In this document: positions 56,331 through 64,000 of the stretch, in pieces | How positions within the stretch are numbered: the stretch's first letter is position 1 | Layout: each line of letters starts with the position of its first letter | Source: Palleronia abyssalis | GTDB lineage: Bacteria > Pseudomonadota > Alphaproteobacteria > Rhodobacterales > Rhodobacteraceae | Assembly: GCF_900302445.1 (NCBI RefSeq) | Contig: NZ_ONZF01000001.1 | Location: 1 to 64,000, forward strand | DNA length: 64,000 bases | Direction: 5' to 3' | Position numbers and translations under genes: made by a program | The notes under the pieces: generated by a model | Database searches by the model: none | What the model was told of the DNA's origin: nothing | Seen by the model: only the letters and a program-made list of their open reading frames with translations

Positions 56331-58140
56331 ACCACCAGACCTCCGGCAGGAAGCCCAGCCAGTCGCCATAGGCCGGAATCGTTTCGGGATGCTGGAGGTT
56401 CGCATCATGGGCAATATAGCTGACGGGGTTGTACCAGACGGGGATGACATAGCGGCCCGTCGTCAGCACCCGGTCGAGGGCTTTCACCGCCGCCACATAG
56501 TCTTCCTGGCTTTCGGACGTCAGCATGGTCTGAACCAGGCCGTCGATGGCAGGGCTTTTCACGCCCATCCAGTTGCGGCTGCCTTCCTGATCCGCAGCCT
56601 CGGACCCCCAATACAGCAGCTGTTCGTTGCCGGGGCTGAGGGAGTTGCCGCGGGTGTACCAGGTCATGTCGAAATCGAACTGGTTGGTCCGTTCGGTGAA
56701 CTGGGCAGAGTCGACAGTGGTGATCTGCGGCTGAATCCCCAATCGCTCCAGCGACGAGGAGAAGAGATCCACCACCTGCTGCGGCTCGTTCGCGCCTTGG
56801 GTCAGCAGGATTTCGAAGGTAAAGGGGGTGCCGTCTTCGTTGCGCAGGACTCCATCCTCGCCCACGGTCCAGCCGGCTTCCTGCATCAGGCCGCGAGCGC
56901 GGCGCAGAGCGCTGCGGTTGCGCTCGGTTCCGTCGCTTTCGGGCAGGGCGTAGCCCTCTATCGCGCCGGGAAGCACCTCGCCTTCGTACTGGGCCAGAAG
57001 CTCTGCCACGCGGCCTTCGGCGGGGCCGTGATCCATCGCAAGGTCGGAGTTCGAAAAATAGGATGTGATCCGGGGCAGTCCCCCTCCGTTCAAGGTCTGG
57101 TTCACGAAGTCGAAGTTGAACGCCGTGATCAATGCTTCGCGCACGCGCCAGTCATCGAAAATCGGGCGCCTTGTATTCATCACCAAGCCGGTGATCCCGG
57201 AAGGACGCTCATGCGGGATCTCGGACAGGACGACATCGCCGGACTGAACGCGGGGAAAGTCGAACTGCGTCGCCCACTTCTCGGCATTCGTTTCGCGGAA
57301 GATGTTCAGAACGCCACCCTTGAAGGCTTCGAACATGGCGGTGCCGTCGCCGAAAAACTCCATCCGTATTTCATCGAGATTGGCTTGACCCTGCATGAAG
57401 GGGATATCGTCGCCCCAGTAATCGGGGTCACGGGTCAACGTCACGAAGCGACCGGGCTCGTAGTCCGAAATGACATAGGGCGCCGAAGAGATCGGGATCG
57501 TTTCGAGCCCTGATTCGGCGAATTCCTGTCCCTCCCACTGTGCTTTTTTCAGAATCGGGCGCATGCCCATCAGCAGGGCAAGCTCGCGGTCGGGTTCGTT
57601 GAACGTGAATCGGACCCCGCGTTCGCCCACGGCTTCGGCTTCAGCGACTTTCTGCCAAGCGCCGCGATAGCGCGGATGCCCCTCGGTCCCCAGCGTTTCG
57701 TAGGACCACAGCACGTCCTCGACCGTTACGGGACCGCCATCGGAGAACCGCGCTTCGGGACGCAGGTGGAACTCGACCCAGCTTCCATCCGGGGCCACCT
57801 CGACCGTTTCGGCAAGAAGACCGTAAAGGGTGAAGGGTTCGTCCCAAGACCGCCCCATCAGCGTCTCATGCGCAAGAAAGCGCAATTGCCAGGGGACATT
57901 TCCCTTCAAGATGTGGGGGTTGAGGGAATCGAAGGACCCGACCTCGCCCTGAACGACACGGCCCCCGGTGGGCGCGTCAGCGTTGGCGTAGGGCAAGGAC
58001 TCGAAATCCTCGGGCAGGGCCGGCTCTCCGAACATGGCGACGCCGTGGCTGGGCTCGGCCGTGGCCGTACCGGCAGACAGGGCGATCGCCAGCAATGCCC
58101 TGCGGCCGACGTGCCAAAGGCGGACTGTTTCCAAACTCAT
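56317..58140 (-). CDS. extracellular solute-binding protein, family 5 (peptide type)
   Basis: A 607-residue periplasmic binding protein (signal peptide about 1-28, RRALLAIALSAGTATAEP). SFDSLNPHILKG, PDGSWVEFHLRPEARFSDG and MGMRPILKK match SBP_bac_5, especially the long YejA-type members that deliver oligopeptides to an ABC transporter. No permease or ATPase genes are adjacent in this window, so it is either an orphan or its transporter is elsewhere. Confidence 0.9.
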   Translation of the reverse strand: MSLETVRLWHVGRRALLAIALSAGTATAEPSHGVAMFGEPALPEDFESLPYANADAPTGGRVVQGEVGSFDSLNPHILKGNVPWQLRFLAHETLMGRSWDEPFTLYGLLAETVEVAPDGSWVEFHLRPEARFSDGGPVTVEDVLWSYETLGTEGHPRYRGAWQKVAEAEAVGERGVRFTFNEPDRELALLMGMRPILKKAQWEGQEFAESGLETIPISSAPYVISDYEPGRFVTLTRDPDYWGDDIPFMQGQANLDEIRMEFFGDGTAMFEAFKGGVLNIFRETNAEKWATQFDFPRVQSGDVVLSEIPHERPSGITGLVMNTRRPIFDDWRVREALITAFNFDFVNQTLNGGGLPRITSYFSNSDLAMDHGPAEGRVAELLAQYEGEVLPGAIEGYALPESDGTERNRSALRRARGLMQEAGWTVGEDGVLRNEDGTPFTFEILLTQGANEPQQVVDLFSSSLERLGIQPQITTVDSAQFTERTNQFDFDMTWYTRGNSLSPGNEQLLYWGSEAADQEGSRNWMGVKSPAIDGLVQTMLTSESQEDYVAAVKALDRVLTTGRYVIPVWYNPVSYIAHDANLQHPETIPAYGDWLGFLPEVWWYEED

Positions 58141-58213
58141 GATATGTTGCCCTGATCAGGTTGAATTGGGGATCAAGTTATCGGGGTAAGTGCCCGGTAT
58201 TCAACTTTAACCT
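58141..58213. other. intergenic upstream of the candidate sRNA
   Basis: Contains the leader of the divergently oriented solute-binding protein gene. No ORF or other element is supported. Confidence 0.4.
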
Positions 58214-58241
58214 TTGCAGTCCAAAGGAATCGGCGTATACA
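58214..58241 (+). promoter_or_regulatory. candidate sigma-70 promoter of a small RNA
   Basis: TTGCAG (58214-58219) and TATACA (58236-58241) with a 16-bp spacer. The next purine region near 58248 would be the transcription start. No ORF follows before the terminator at 58295. Confidence 0.4.
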
Positions 58242-58247
58242 GGGGTC

Positions 58248-58323
58248 ACTGCTCGATAGGTTTCTTGCCTGTATGAAACCTGCCTCAATGACTTAACGCC
58301 CGCTTCGTGCGGGCGTTTTTTTT
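58248..58323 (+). ncRNA. candidate small RNA with two hairpins
   Basis: About 75 nt between a promoter-like sequence and a strong terminator. The body has a 7-bp hairpin AGGTTTC / GAAACCT (58258-58264 with 58275-58281, 10-base loop), then a short single-stranded stretch and the terminator hairpin. No plus-strand gene lies between the divergent solute-binding protein gene and the terminator, so the terminator has no coding customer; an sRNA explains it. Expression evidence is needed. Confidence 0.45.
58295..58323 (+). terminator. strong intrinsic terminator
   Basis: Stem ACGCCCGC / GCGGGCGT with a TTCGT loop followed by eight T residues (58316-58323), oriented for plus-strand transcription. 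Confidence 0.85.
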
Positions 58324-58513
58324 GCCCGATACAAATGGTCCGATCAGCGATTTCCCGCTTAAGTTGCGCCATTCCCCTTTCAGAATCAACCTTGGACCGC
58401 AAGCACTTCGTGTCGCTGACAAAATCACGGAACCGTGTAGGCACACATCGTTTTTGCAGTTGCGGGGCGCTCGCGTCAGTATCCCCGCTTAATCCATCAC
58501 GTGGGAGCATATC
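58324..58513. other. bdhA leader region
   Basis: No gene seen. It should contain the bdhA promoter; GGGAG lies upstream of the bdhA ATG as ribosome-binding site. Confidence 0.4.
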
Positions 58514-59287
58514 ATGGATCTCAAGGGCAAGACCGCCGTCGTCACCGGATCGAACTCGGGGATCGGGCTCGGCGTCGCGACCGAACTTGCGAAAGCCGGG
58601 GCGGACGTGGTGCTGAACTCGTTCACCGAGCGGGACGAAGATCACAAGCTGGCCGAGGATATCGGGCGCACCCACGGGGTCACGGCGCGCTATATCAAGG
58701 CCGATCTGTCCAAGGGGGACGAGGCACGGGCGCTGATCGAAAAGGCCGGACGGTGCGACATACTGATGAACAACGCGGGGATCCAGCACGTGGCTGCGAT
58801 CGAGGAGTTTCCGACCGAAAAATGGGACGCGATCATCGCCATCATGCTGAGCTCGGCGTTTCACACCATGGCCGTGGCTGTTCCCATGATGCGACAGAAC
58901 GGCTGGGGGCGGATCATAAATTTGGCTTCTGCCCATGGACTGCGTGCGTCCCCCTACAAGTCGGCCTATGTCGCGGCCAAACACGGGGTTGTGGGTCTGA
59001 CCAAGGTCACGGCGCTGGAAACCGCGCAGGATCCGATCACCGCAAACGCCATCTGTCCGGGCTACGTGATGACCCCGCTGGTCGAGGATCAGATTCCCGA
59101 CACCATGCAGAAATACGACATGGATCGCGAAACGGCGATCAAGGAAGTCATCCTTGAACGGCAGCCATCGAAGGAGTTCGCCACGACCGAACAGATCGGC
59201 GGGATCGCCACGTTCCTATGCTCGGACGCGGCGGCGCAGATCACGGGGACGACAATCTCGGTCGACGGGGGCTGGACCGCGCGTTGA
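58514..59287 (+). CDS. bdhA: 3-hydroxybutyrate dehydrogenase
   Basis: A 257-residue short-chain dehydrogenase. TGSNSGIGLGVA binds NAD, NNAGIQH is the structural motif, and SAYVAAKHG carries the catalytic Tyr and Lys. VVLNSFTERDED- and PGYVMTPLVEDQI-like segments fit BdhA, which oxidises 3-hydroxybutyrate from polyhydroxybutyrate breakdown to acetoacetate. A patatin-like gene follows about 100 bp downstream in the same direction. Confidence 0.92.
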   Translation: MDLKGKTAVVTGSNSGIGLGVATELAKAGADVVLNSFTERDEDHKLAEDIGRTHGVTARYIKADLSKGDEARALIEKAGRCDILMNNAGIQHVAAIEEFPTEKWDAIIAIMLSSAFHTMAVAVPMMRQNGWGRIINLASAHGLRASPYKSAYVAAKHGVVGLTKVTALETAQDPITANAICPGYVMTPLVEDQIPDTMQKYDMDRETAIKEVILERQPSKEFATTEQIGGIATFLCSDAAAQITGTTISVDGGWTAR

Positions 59288-59387
59288 CGCAGGCGACACT
59301 GGCGTGCCCTTATGTGGGCGCGCTGCTGAACGGGATACGACGCCGGGGATACGCAGCAGCGGCGCAGCACCTATGGGATAAGTAAAC

Positions 59388-60404
59388 ATGGTCAAGCAGA
59401 TCAATCTGGCCCTTCAGGGCGGCGGTGCCCATGGCGCTTTCACCTGGGGCGTGCTTGACGCTTTGCTCGATTGCGAAGAGATCGAGATTGCGGGAATCTC
59501 GGGGACGTCGGCAGGTGCCTTGAACGGCGCGGCGATGAAAGCGGGACTGGCGACCGGAGGGCGCGCCGCGGCGAAAGAGAATCTTGCCTGGCTCTGGGCG
59601 CGGGTTTTGGGGGTCCGCGATTTCAAGATCGCGACGTGGTTATCGCCATTTGCGCCGACGACGGCGGCGATTTCCAAAGCGATCGAACACTCCTCTTTCT
59701 ACGCGATGAGCGATATGGTGTCCCAGGCTACCTCGCCTTATGCGTTGGGGCCGTTCTACCGTAATCCGCTTCGGCCCATCGTCGAGGACATGCGCTTTAA
59801 CGAGATCTGCTCGGATGCCGGGCCCGAGCTGCATGTCTGCGCGACAAACGTTCGAACGGGAAAGATACGTCTTTTCAAAGGTGAAGGGATCACCCCCGAC
59901 GCCCTTCTGGCCAGCGCGTGCCTTCCGACGGTATTCCAGGCAGTGGAGATCGAGGGAGAGGCCTACTGGGATGGCGGGTATACCGGCAATCCCGCGCTGT
60001 TCCCGCTTTACGAAGATCATCTGCCGGACGACGTGGTGATCGTGAACATCAATCCCCTGTTGCGCGAAAATCTGCCGTATACGGCCCATGAAATCCAGAA
60101 CAGAATCAACGAGATATCCTTTAATTCGTCCCTTTTGCGGGACTTGCGCGCAATCCGGTTCGTGCAGCGGCTGATCGAACGCGGCGCCATTCCCGAAGGC
60201 ACGATGAGCTATGTGCGTGTCCACATGATCGCCGATGACGAGCTGATGCGGAACTTGTCGGTGGCGACGAAGATCATTCCCTCGGCCATTCTGGTCGAAC
60301 GGTTGTTCAAGGCGGGTCGGGCCGCCGCACAACGTTTCATCGATGCCGATCTGGGCAATGTGGGCGAACGATCCAGCGTCGATCTGTCCGAGATGTACGA
60401 TTGA
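59388..60404 (+). CDS. patatin-like phospholipase
   Basis: A 338-residue patatin-family hydrolase: oxyanion hole LQGGGAHGAF, nucleophile Ser in GISGTSAG and catalytic Asp in WDGGYTGNP. No signal peptide, so it acts on cytoplasmic acyl esters, possibly lipid or polyhydroxyalkanoate granule surfaces, as the neighbouring bdhA suggests. It may be co-transcribed with bdhA. Confidence 0.92.
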   Translation: MVKQINLALQGGGAHGAFTWGVLDALLDCEEIEIAGISGTSAGALNGAAMKAGLATGGRAAAKENLAWLWARVLGVRDFKIATWLSPFAPTTAAISKAIEHSSFYAMSDMVSQATSPYALGPFYRNPLRPIVEDMRFNEICSDAGPELHVCATNVRTGKIRLFKGEGITPDALLASACLPTVFQAVEIEGEAYWDGGYTGNPALFPLYEDHLPDDVVIVNINPLLRENLPYTAHEIQNRINEISFNSSLLRDLRAIRFVQRLIERGAIPEGTMSYVRVHMIADDELMRNLSVATKIIPSAILVERLFKAGRAAAQRFIDADLGNVGERSSVDLSEMYD

Positions 60405-60414
60405 AGGGTGTCGT

Positions 60415-61107
60415 CTATTCCGCCGCGATCCGGCCACGCGGTTCCTGAATCGTCTTGTCGTGCGGATAGACCAGCCCGGCCGAGATAACCAACTTCGCGG
60501 CATCCTCGACACTCATGTCGAGTTCGATCAACTCGGAGCGTGAGACGAACAGAAGGAATCCGCTTGTCGGGTTCGGCGTCGTCGGCAGGAAGACCGAAAC
60601 CTTGTCATCCGTGGTCGGTATGGCTTCGGCGATTTCGCCCTTTGCATCTGTCGAGACGAAGGCGATGGCCCACAAGCCGCGTCGTGGGTATTCGACCAGG
60701 ACCGCCTTGTCGAAGCTCGTCTCGGACTGGGCGAAAACCGTTTCGGCAATCTGCTTCAGCCCGGAATAGACAGATCGGACGACAGGCGTACGGTCCACCA
60801 GATTTTCGGCCCAGCGCAGAAGAGACCGGCCGATGAAGCCCTTCGCCAGCCACCCGATGACGACGGTGAACAGAAGAAAGAAGATCACCCCGACGCCACG
60901 CAGGTTGATTCCGATGTACTGCTCGGGCTTGAAGCGGTTCGGGACGAAGGGAAGAACGAAACTGTCGACCCACCCCATCACCGCCCAGATCAGCCAGATC
61001 GTCAGGCCGATCGGGGCAATCACCACAAGACCAGTCAGGAAGTTCGCGCGTATGCGGCCGAACATTCCGACGCGGCGGGTCTTGGCGGGATTGGAGTCGG
61101 TGCTCAT
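60415..61107 (-). CDS. DUF502 membrane protein
   Basis: A 230-residue protein with two N-terminal transmembrane segments (NFLTGLVVIAPIGLTIWLIWAV and GVIFFLLFTVVIGWLA) followed by a cytoplasmic domain with TPVVRSVYSGLKQIAETVF and FLPTTPNPTSGFL, characteristic of DUF502. Function unknown. It converges with the patatin gene. Confidence 0.9.
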   Translation of the reverse strand: MSTDSNPAKTRRVGMFGRIRANFLTGLVVIAPIGLTIWLIWAVMGWVDSFVLPFVPNRFKPEQYIGINLRGVGVIFFLLFTVVIGWLAKGFIGRSLLRWAENLVDRTPVVRSVYSGLKQIAETVFAQSETSFDKAVLVEYPRRGLWAIAFVSTDAKGEIAEAIPTTDDKVSVFLPTTPNPTSGFLLFVSRSELIELDMSVEDAAKLVISAGLVYPHDKTIQEPRGRIAAE

Positions 61108-61137
61108 GCAGCAGGAGATATGCTGCCCACGGGAACG

Positions 61138-62085
61138 CTACAATGATGCGTTTGCGCCGCTTGCGATTTCCTGGCGAATGGAGCTGATTTCACGGGCGAC
61201 ACCTGCGCCAAGGCGAGCATTGTTGAGCACCAGTGCGATATTCGCTTCGAGCGACCGCCCGCCCGTCAGGTCGAAGATTCGCGCCAGTAGGAACGGCGTT
61301 ACGTCTTTGGCGTGGATGCCTTGCGATTCGGCTTCGGCAAGGGCGGTATCGATGGCGGTGGACAGTTCCGACGCGGGAATTTCGTCAGCCTCGGGGATCG
61401 GATTGGCGATCAGTTGCCCACCCTGAAGACCCATCGCCCCGCGCATGACATGCGCCGCGGCAATATCGGCTGCACGATCCAGCCGCAGCGGCGCGGCATG
61501 GTCCGAGGTTCTGGACCAGAAGGCGGGCAGGACGTTCTGCCCCACCGCGATGACCGGGACGCCCAGGGTTTCCAGCACCTCCCACGTCTTCGGCAAATCG
61601 AGAATGGCCTTAGCCCCGGCCGCGATGACCGTGACCGGGGTCTCCGACAACTCTCTGAGGTCAGCCGAGATATCGAAGCTGCGTTCCGCGCCGCGATGGA
61701 CCCCGCCGATACCACCGGTTGCAAAGACCTCTATCCCTGACAGACGGGCCGCGATCATCGTGGCCGCGACCGTCGTCGCACCCGTGCCCCCCGTGGCCAT
61801 GCAAACCGGAAGATCGGCGCGGCTGAGCTTGGCGACACCCCGGGCCTGGGCGAGGTCGGCTAGTTGCCGGTCATTGAGCCCGACATGCAGCGTACCCTCG
61901 AGCACGGCCACGGTCGCGGGTACTGCCCCGTGCGTGCGAACCTCCTGTTCGACACGGCGGGCCGTTTCGAAATTCTGGGGCCACGGCATGCCGTGCGTGA
62001 TAATCGTGCTTTCCAGCGCGACGACTGGCGCCCTGGATTCGAGCGCGCTGCGGATTTCGTCCGTTAGAACAAGGGGGCCGCTCAT
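61138..62085 (-). CDS. psuG: pseudouridine-5'-phosphate glycosidase
   Basis: A 315-residue PsuG enzyme splitting pseudouridine 5'-phosphate to uracil and ribose 5-phosphate. VALESTIITHGMPWPQNFETA is the family start (first 20 residues only shown as VALESTIITHGMPWP), and ATGGIGGVHRGAE and NPIPEADEIP are conserved. The Mn-site and catalytic Lys regions are present. It is coupled by overlap with the upstream kinase gene, giving a complete pseudouridine-degradation module. Confidence 0.93.
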   Translation of the reverse strand: MSGPLVLTDEIRSALESRAPVVALESTIITHGMPWPQNFETARRVEQEVRTHGAVPATVAVLEGTLHVGLNDRQLADLAQARGVAKLSRADLPVCMATGGTGATTVAATMIAARLSGIEVFATGGIGGVHRGAERSFDISADLRELSETPVTVIAAGAKAILDLPKTWEVLETLGVPVIAVGQNVLPAFWSRTSDHAAPLRLDRAADIAAAHVMRGAMGLQGGQLIANPIPEADEIPASELSTAIDTALAEAESQGIHAKDVTPFLLARIFDLTGGRSLEANIALVLNNARLGAGVAREISSIRQEIASGANASL

Positions 62086-62966
62086 GTCGTTACGTCTCCT
62101 GATACGTAATGCGCGGCGGCGCGCAAACCCGAGGCCAGTGCGTCGGCCCCGGCAAGCCCGGAGCGTTCGGCTGCAATATGCGCCGCCATGAAAGTGTCAC
62201 CCGCCCCGGTGATCCGGGTTACGAGAACGTCAGGGGGGGCTGCATCCACCACCGAATCTCCCTCGGCCAGCGCAGCCGGTTGGCCCCCGTTTGTCACCAG
62301 AACCCGCGCCGTTCCGCGATGCGCAAGTGCCGCGGCTGCCGTCCGGGCATCGGCTTGCGGCCCCCCGAGCAGCGCGCCGGCTTCTTCGAGGTTCACGTAG
62401 AATGTCGCGTTCGCCATGGCCAAAAGCGGAACGAGGCGAAGAACCTTGCCCGGCGAGGCCGGCGCGATCCTCAGATCGGCGCGGGCCAGCCAAGGGCCCG
62501 ACGCGATGCGCGCCAGGAGCCCCTCGGACAGGTTTCCATCCAGGGCCGCGACACCGCTGAAAGGATCATCCTCGGTGGCGATACGGCCGTCCAATAGAGG
62601 CGCCAGGATCTTGTCGCCCGCTTTTTCCAGCGAATGGGCATCCGCGATGGCCGCCACCAGACCGTTGCCCCCCTCGATCGCCATGTACTGATCGGTGGGC
62701 AAATCCTCGGAAACATAGACGTTGCCGCAGCCGATCCCGCGCTGTCGGGCTTCGTTCAGTAGCGCGGCCCCCTCGAAGTCGTTTCCGACGGCGGTCAGCA
62801 AGTCGCAGCCAATCCCGAGCCTGGCAAACGTCATTGCGACGTTCATCGCCACACCGCCCGGAATGCGCACGATATGTCCCGGCACGTCCGACCCCAGCGC
62901 CATGTGCGCGGGCGTCCGTCCGATGACGTCCCAAAGGACGCTGCCGATGCACAGTATGGCGCTCAT
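62082..62966 (-). CDS. psuK: PfkB-family pseudouridine kinase
   Basis: A 294-residue PfkB/ribokinase-type kinase: IGSVLWDVIGRTP near the start and RITGAGDTFMAAHIAA, the anion-hole and catalytic Asp motif, near the end. The location next to psuG makes pseudouridine its likely substrate. The ATG at 62966 is used; the frame extends upstream to 63224 but overlaps mnmA and has shadow composition. Overlaps psuG by four bases. Confidence 0.88.
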   Translation of the reverse strand: MSAILCIGSVLWDVIGRTPAHMALGSDVPGHIVRIPGGVAMNVAMTFARLGIGCDLLTAVGNDFEGAALLNEARQRGIGCGNVYVSEDLPTDQYMAIEGGNGLVAAIADAHSLEKAGDKILAPLLDGRIATEDDPFSGVAALDGNLSEGLLARIASGPWLARADLRIAPASPGKVLRLVPLLAMANATFYVNLEEAGALLGGPQADARTAAAALAHRGTARVLVTNGGQPAALAEGDSVVDAAPPDVLVTRITGAGDTFMAAHIAAERSGLAGADALASGLRAAAHYVSGDVTT

Positions 62967-63006
62967 GCGGTCTGATTGCGCTACGTCGGACGGGGACGCA
63001 AGCCCC

Positions 63007-64000
63007 TCACCCCCGGTGAATCCAGCCGCCGCCGAAGACACGACTGCCTTCGGGCGCATAGAACACACAAGCCTGCCCGGGGGAGACGCCTTCTTCGGGA
63101 ACGAACAGTTCCACCTCGGCCTCCGTGCCCGAAACGGGCCGCACGATCGCCTCGCGGGGCGGGCGAGTCGAGCGCACCTTGACGCTGAGGTTCCATTCGC
63201 GCCGGGATGTGAAAGGCTCATCACCCAGCCAGTTGATTTCCCTCACCGGGACGATCCGGGTCGACAGCATTTCCTTCGGACCGACCACGACACGCCGATC
63301 CTCGACATCGAGTTTGACGACGTAAAGAGGCTCCGACAGGCCGCCGATCCCAAGGCCCCGGCGCTGGCCGACGGTATAATGGATGACGCCGGAATGCGTG
63401 CCCAGGACTCGACCGTCGGCGTGAATGATTTCACCCGGATCGGCAGCGCCAGGCCGCAGTTTCTCTATGACCGAGGCGTAGTCGCCGTTCGGCACGAAGC
63501 AGATATCCTGGCTGTCGGGCTTGTCGGACACCCCCAGACCATGCTTCGCAGCCAGCGCCCGGGTGTCGGCCTTGGTTTTCAGATGCCCAAGCGGGAACCG
63601 CAAATACGACAGTTGCTCGGCCGTGGTCGAGAACAGGAAGTAGCTTTGGTCGCGGACCTCGTCGACGGCGCGGTGAAGTTCGGGGCCGCGAAGACCATCT
63701 TTGCGTTGTATATAGTGACCGGTCGCCATGCAGTCCGCATCGAGATCCCTCGCTGTCTCCAGAAGGTCGCGGAACTTCACGCGTTCGTTGCACCTGATGC
63801 AGGGCACGGGCGTGGCACCTGCGAGATAGCTATCGGCGAACTCGTCGATCACCGATTCGCGGAACTTGTTCTCGTAGTCCAGCACGTAATGCGGAAAGCC
63901 CATCGATTCGGCGACTCGCCGTGCATCGTGAATGTCCCGTCCGGCGCAACAGGCACCCTTCTTCGCCAGCGCGGCCCCGTGATCGTACAATTGCAACGTA
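63007..64000 (-). CDS. mnmA: tRNA-specific 2-thiouridylase MnmA, 5' end outside window
   Basis: At least 331 residues of MnmA, which thiolates U34 of tRNA-Lys, -Glu and -Gln. [10 protein letters not shown], the catalytic Cys in [18 protein letters not shown] and the second catalytic Cys region DSQDICFV are present, followed by the C-terminal tRNA-binding barrels ending GGGWIHRG. The N-terminal P-loop (SGGVDSS) lies beyond the right edge, so the frame is open to 64000. Confidence 0.95.
   Translation of the reverse strand, partial: TLQLYDHGAALAKKGACCAGRDIHDARRVAESMGFPHYVLDYENKFRESVIDEFADSYLAGATPVPCIRCNERVKFRDLLETARDLDADCMATGHYIQRKDGLRGPELHRAVDEVRDQSYFLFSTTAEQLSYLRFPLGHLKTKADTRALAAKHGLGVSDKPDSQDICFVPNGDYASVIEKLRPGAADPGEIIHADGRVLGTHSGVIHYTVGQRRGLGIGGLSEPLYVVKLDVEDRRVVVGPKEMLSTRIVPVREINWLGDEPFTSRREWNLSVKVRSTRPPREAIVRPVSGTEAEVELFVPEEGVSPGQACVFYAPEGSRVFGGGWIHRG

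Overview
The window looks like a chromosomal segment of a GC-rich alphaproteobacterium of the order Rhodobacterales (Roseobacter/Rhodobacter/Paracoccus relatives). I base this on the gene set: a ChpT histidine phosphotransferase, an OlsBA ornithine-lipid pair, ribosomal protein L21 with a long C-terminal helix-hairpin-helix extension, DUF6477- and DUF6456-type proteins, a non-pyrrolysine MttB homologue, and the order rplU-rpmA-GNAT-obgE-proB-proA. Assignments come from motif recognition by eye; no database search was run.

Positions 1-7178 are accessory sequence in decay. They hold an IS3-type element that runs off the left edge and interrupts the orfA of a second IS3-type element, a secreted SH3-domain protein, a caspase-like protease gene broken by a frameshift and cut before its catalytic Cys next to an IS21-type terminus, a Cys-rich secreted protein of unknown function, another IS3 orfA scrap, and a UvrD/AddA-like helicase-nuclease remnant with two frameshifts.

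Positions 7179-12510 form a compact integrative element of about 5.3 kb. It is bounded by a perfect 19-bp direct repeat; the right copy lies in the 3' end of tRNA-Ser(CGA). Inside are an ORC/AAA-type ATPase, a small secreted protein, about 1.36 kb without convincing genes, a serine recombinase and a tyrosine integrase. This is the most novel-looking part of the window.

Positions 12600-64000 are mostly core genome in tight, often overlapping operons. In order: rplU-rpmA; GNAT-obgE-proB, then proA; chpT facing away from a DUF3553 gene; olsBA; a ThiE-like gene opposite trmJ; ctaA and an M32 carboxypeptidase; a minus-strand operon of a CNNM/CorC-type membrane protein, a GDPD and a CYP152-like P450; a minus-strand operon of a small membrane protein, a secreted helical protein and xerD; aroK-aroB-pabB-pabC (chorismate to p-aminobenzoate); ssb; a lytic transglycosylase; guaA divergent from the mttB homologue; regulators (DUF6456 protein, GAF-HisKA_2 kinase); lipA; acyl-CoA and arginine catabolism genes; dsbB-yqaA; ypfJ; mfd; a DsbA-like protein with an AMP-ligase; an SBP5 binding protein; bdhA-patatin; and psuG-psuK followed by mnmA, which runs off the right edge. 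Small decayed spots remain (an IS630 scrap near 45160-45403). Regulatory elements visible directly include a near-consensus promoter before rplU, several intrinsic terminators, an exact CtrA-type box before an Excalibur-domain gene, and a candidate small RNA around 58248-58323.
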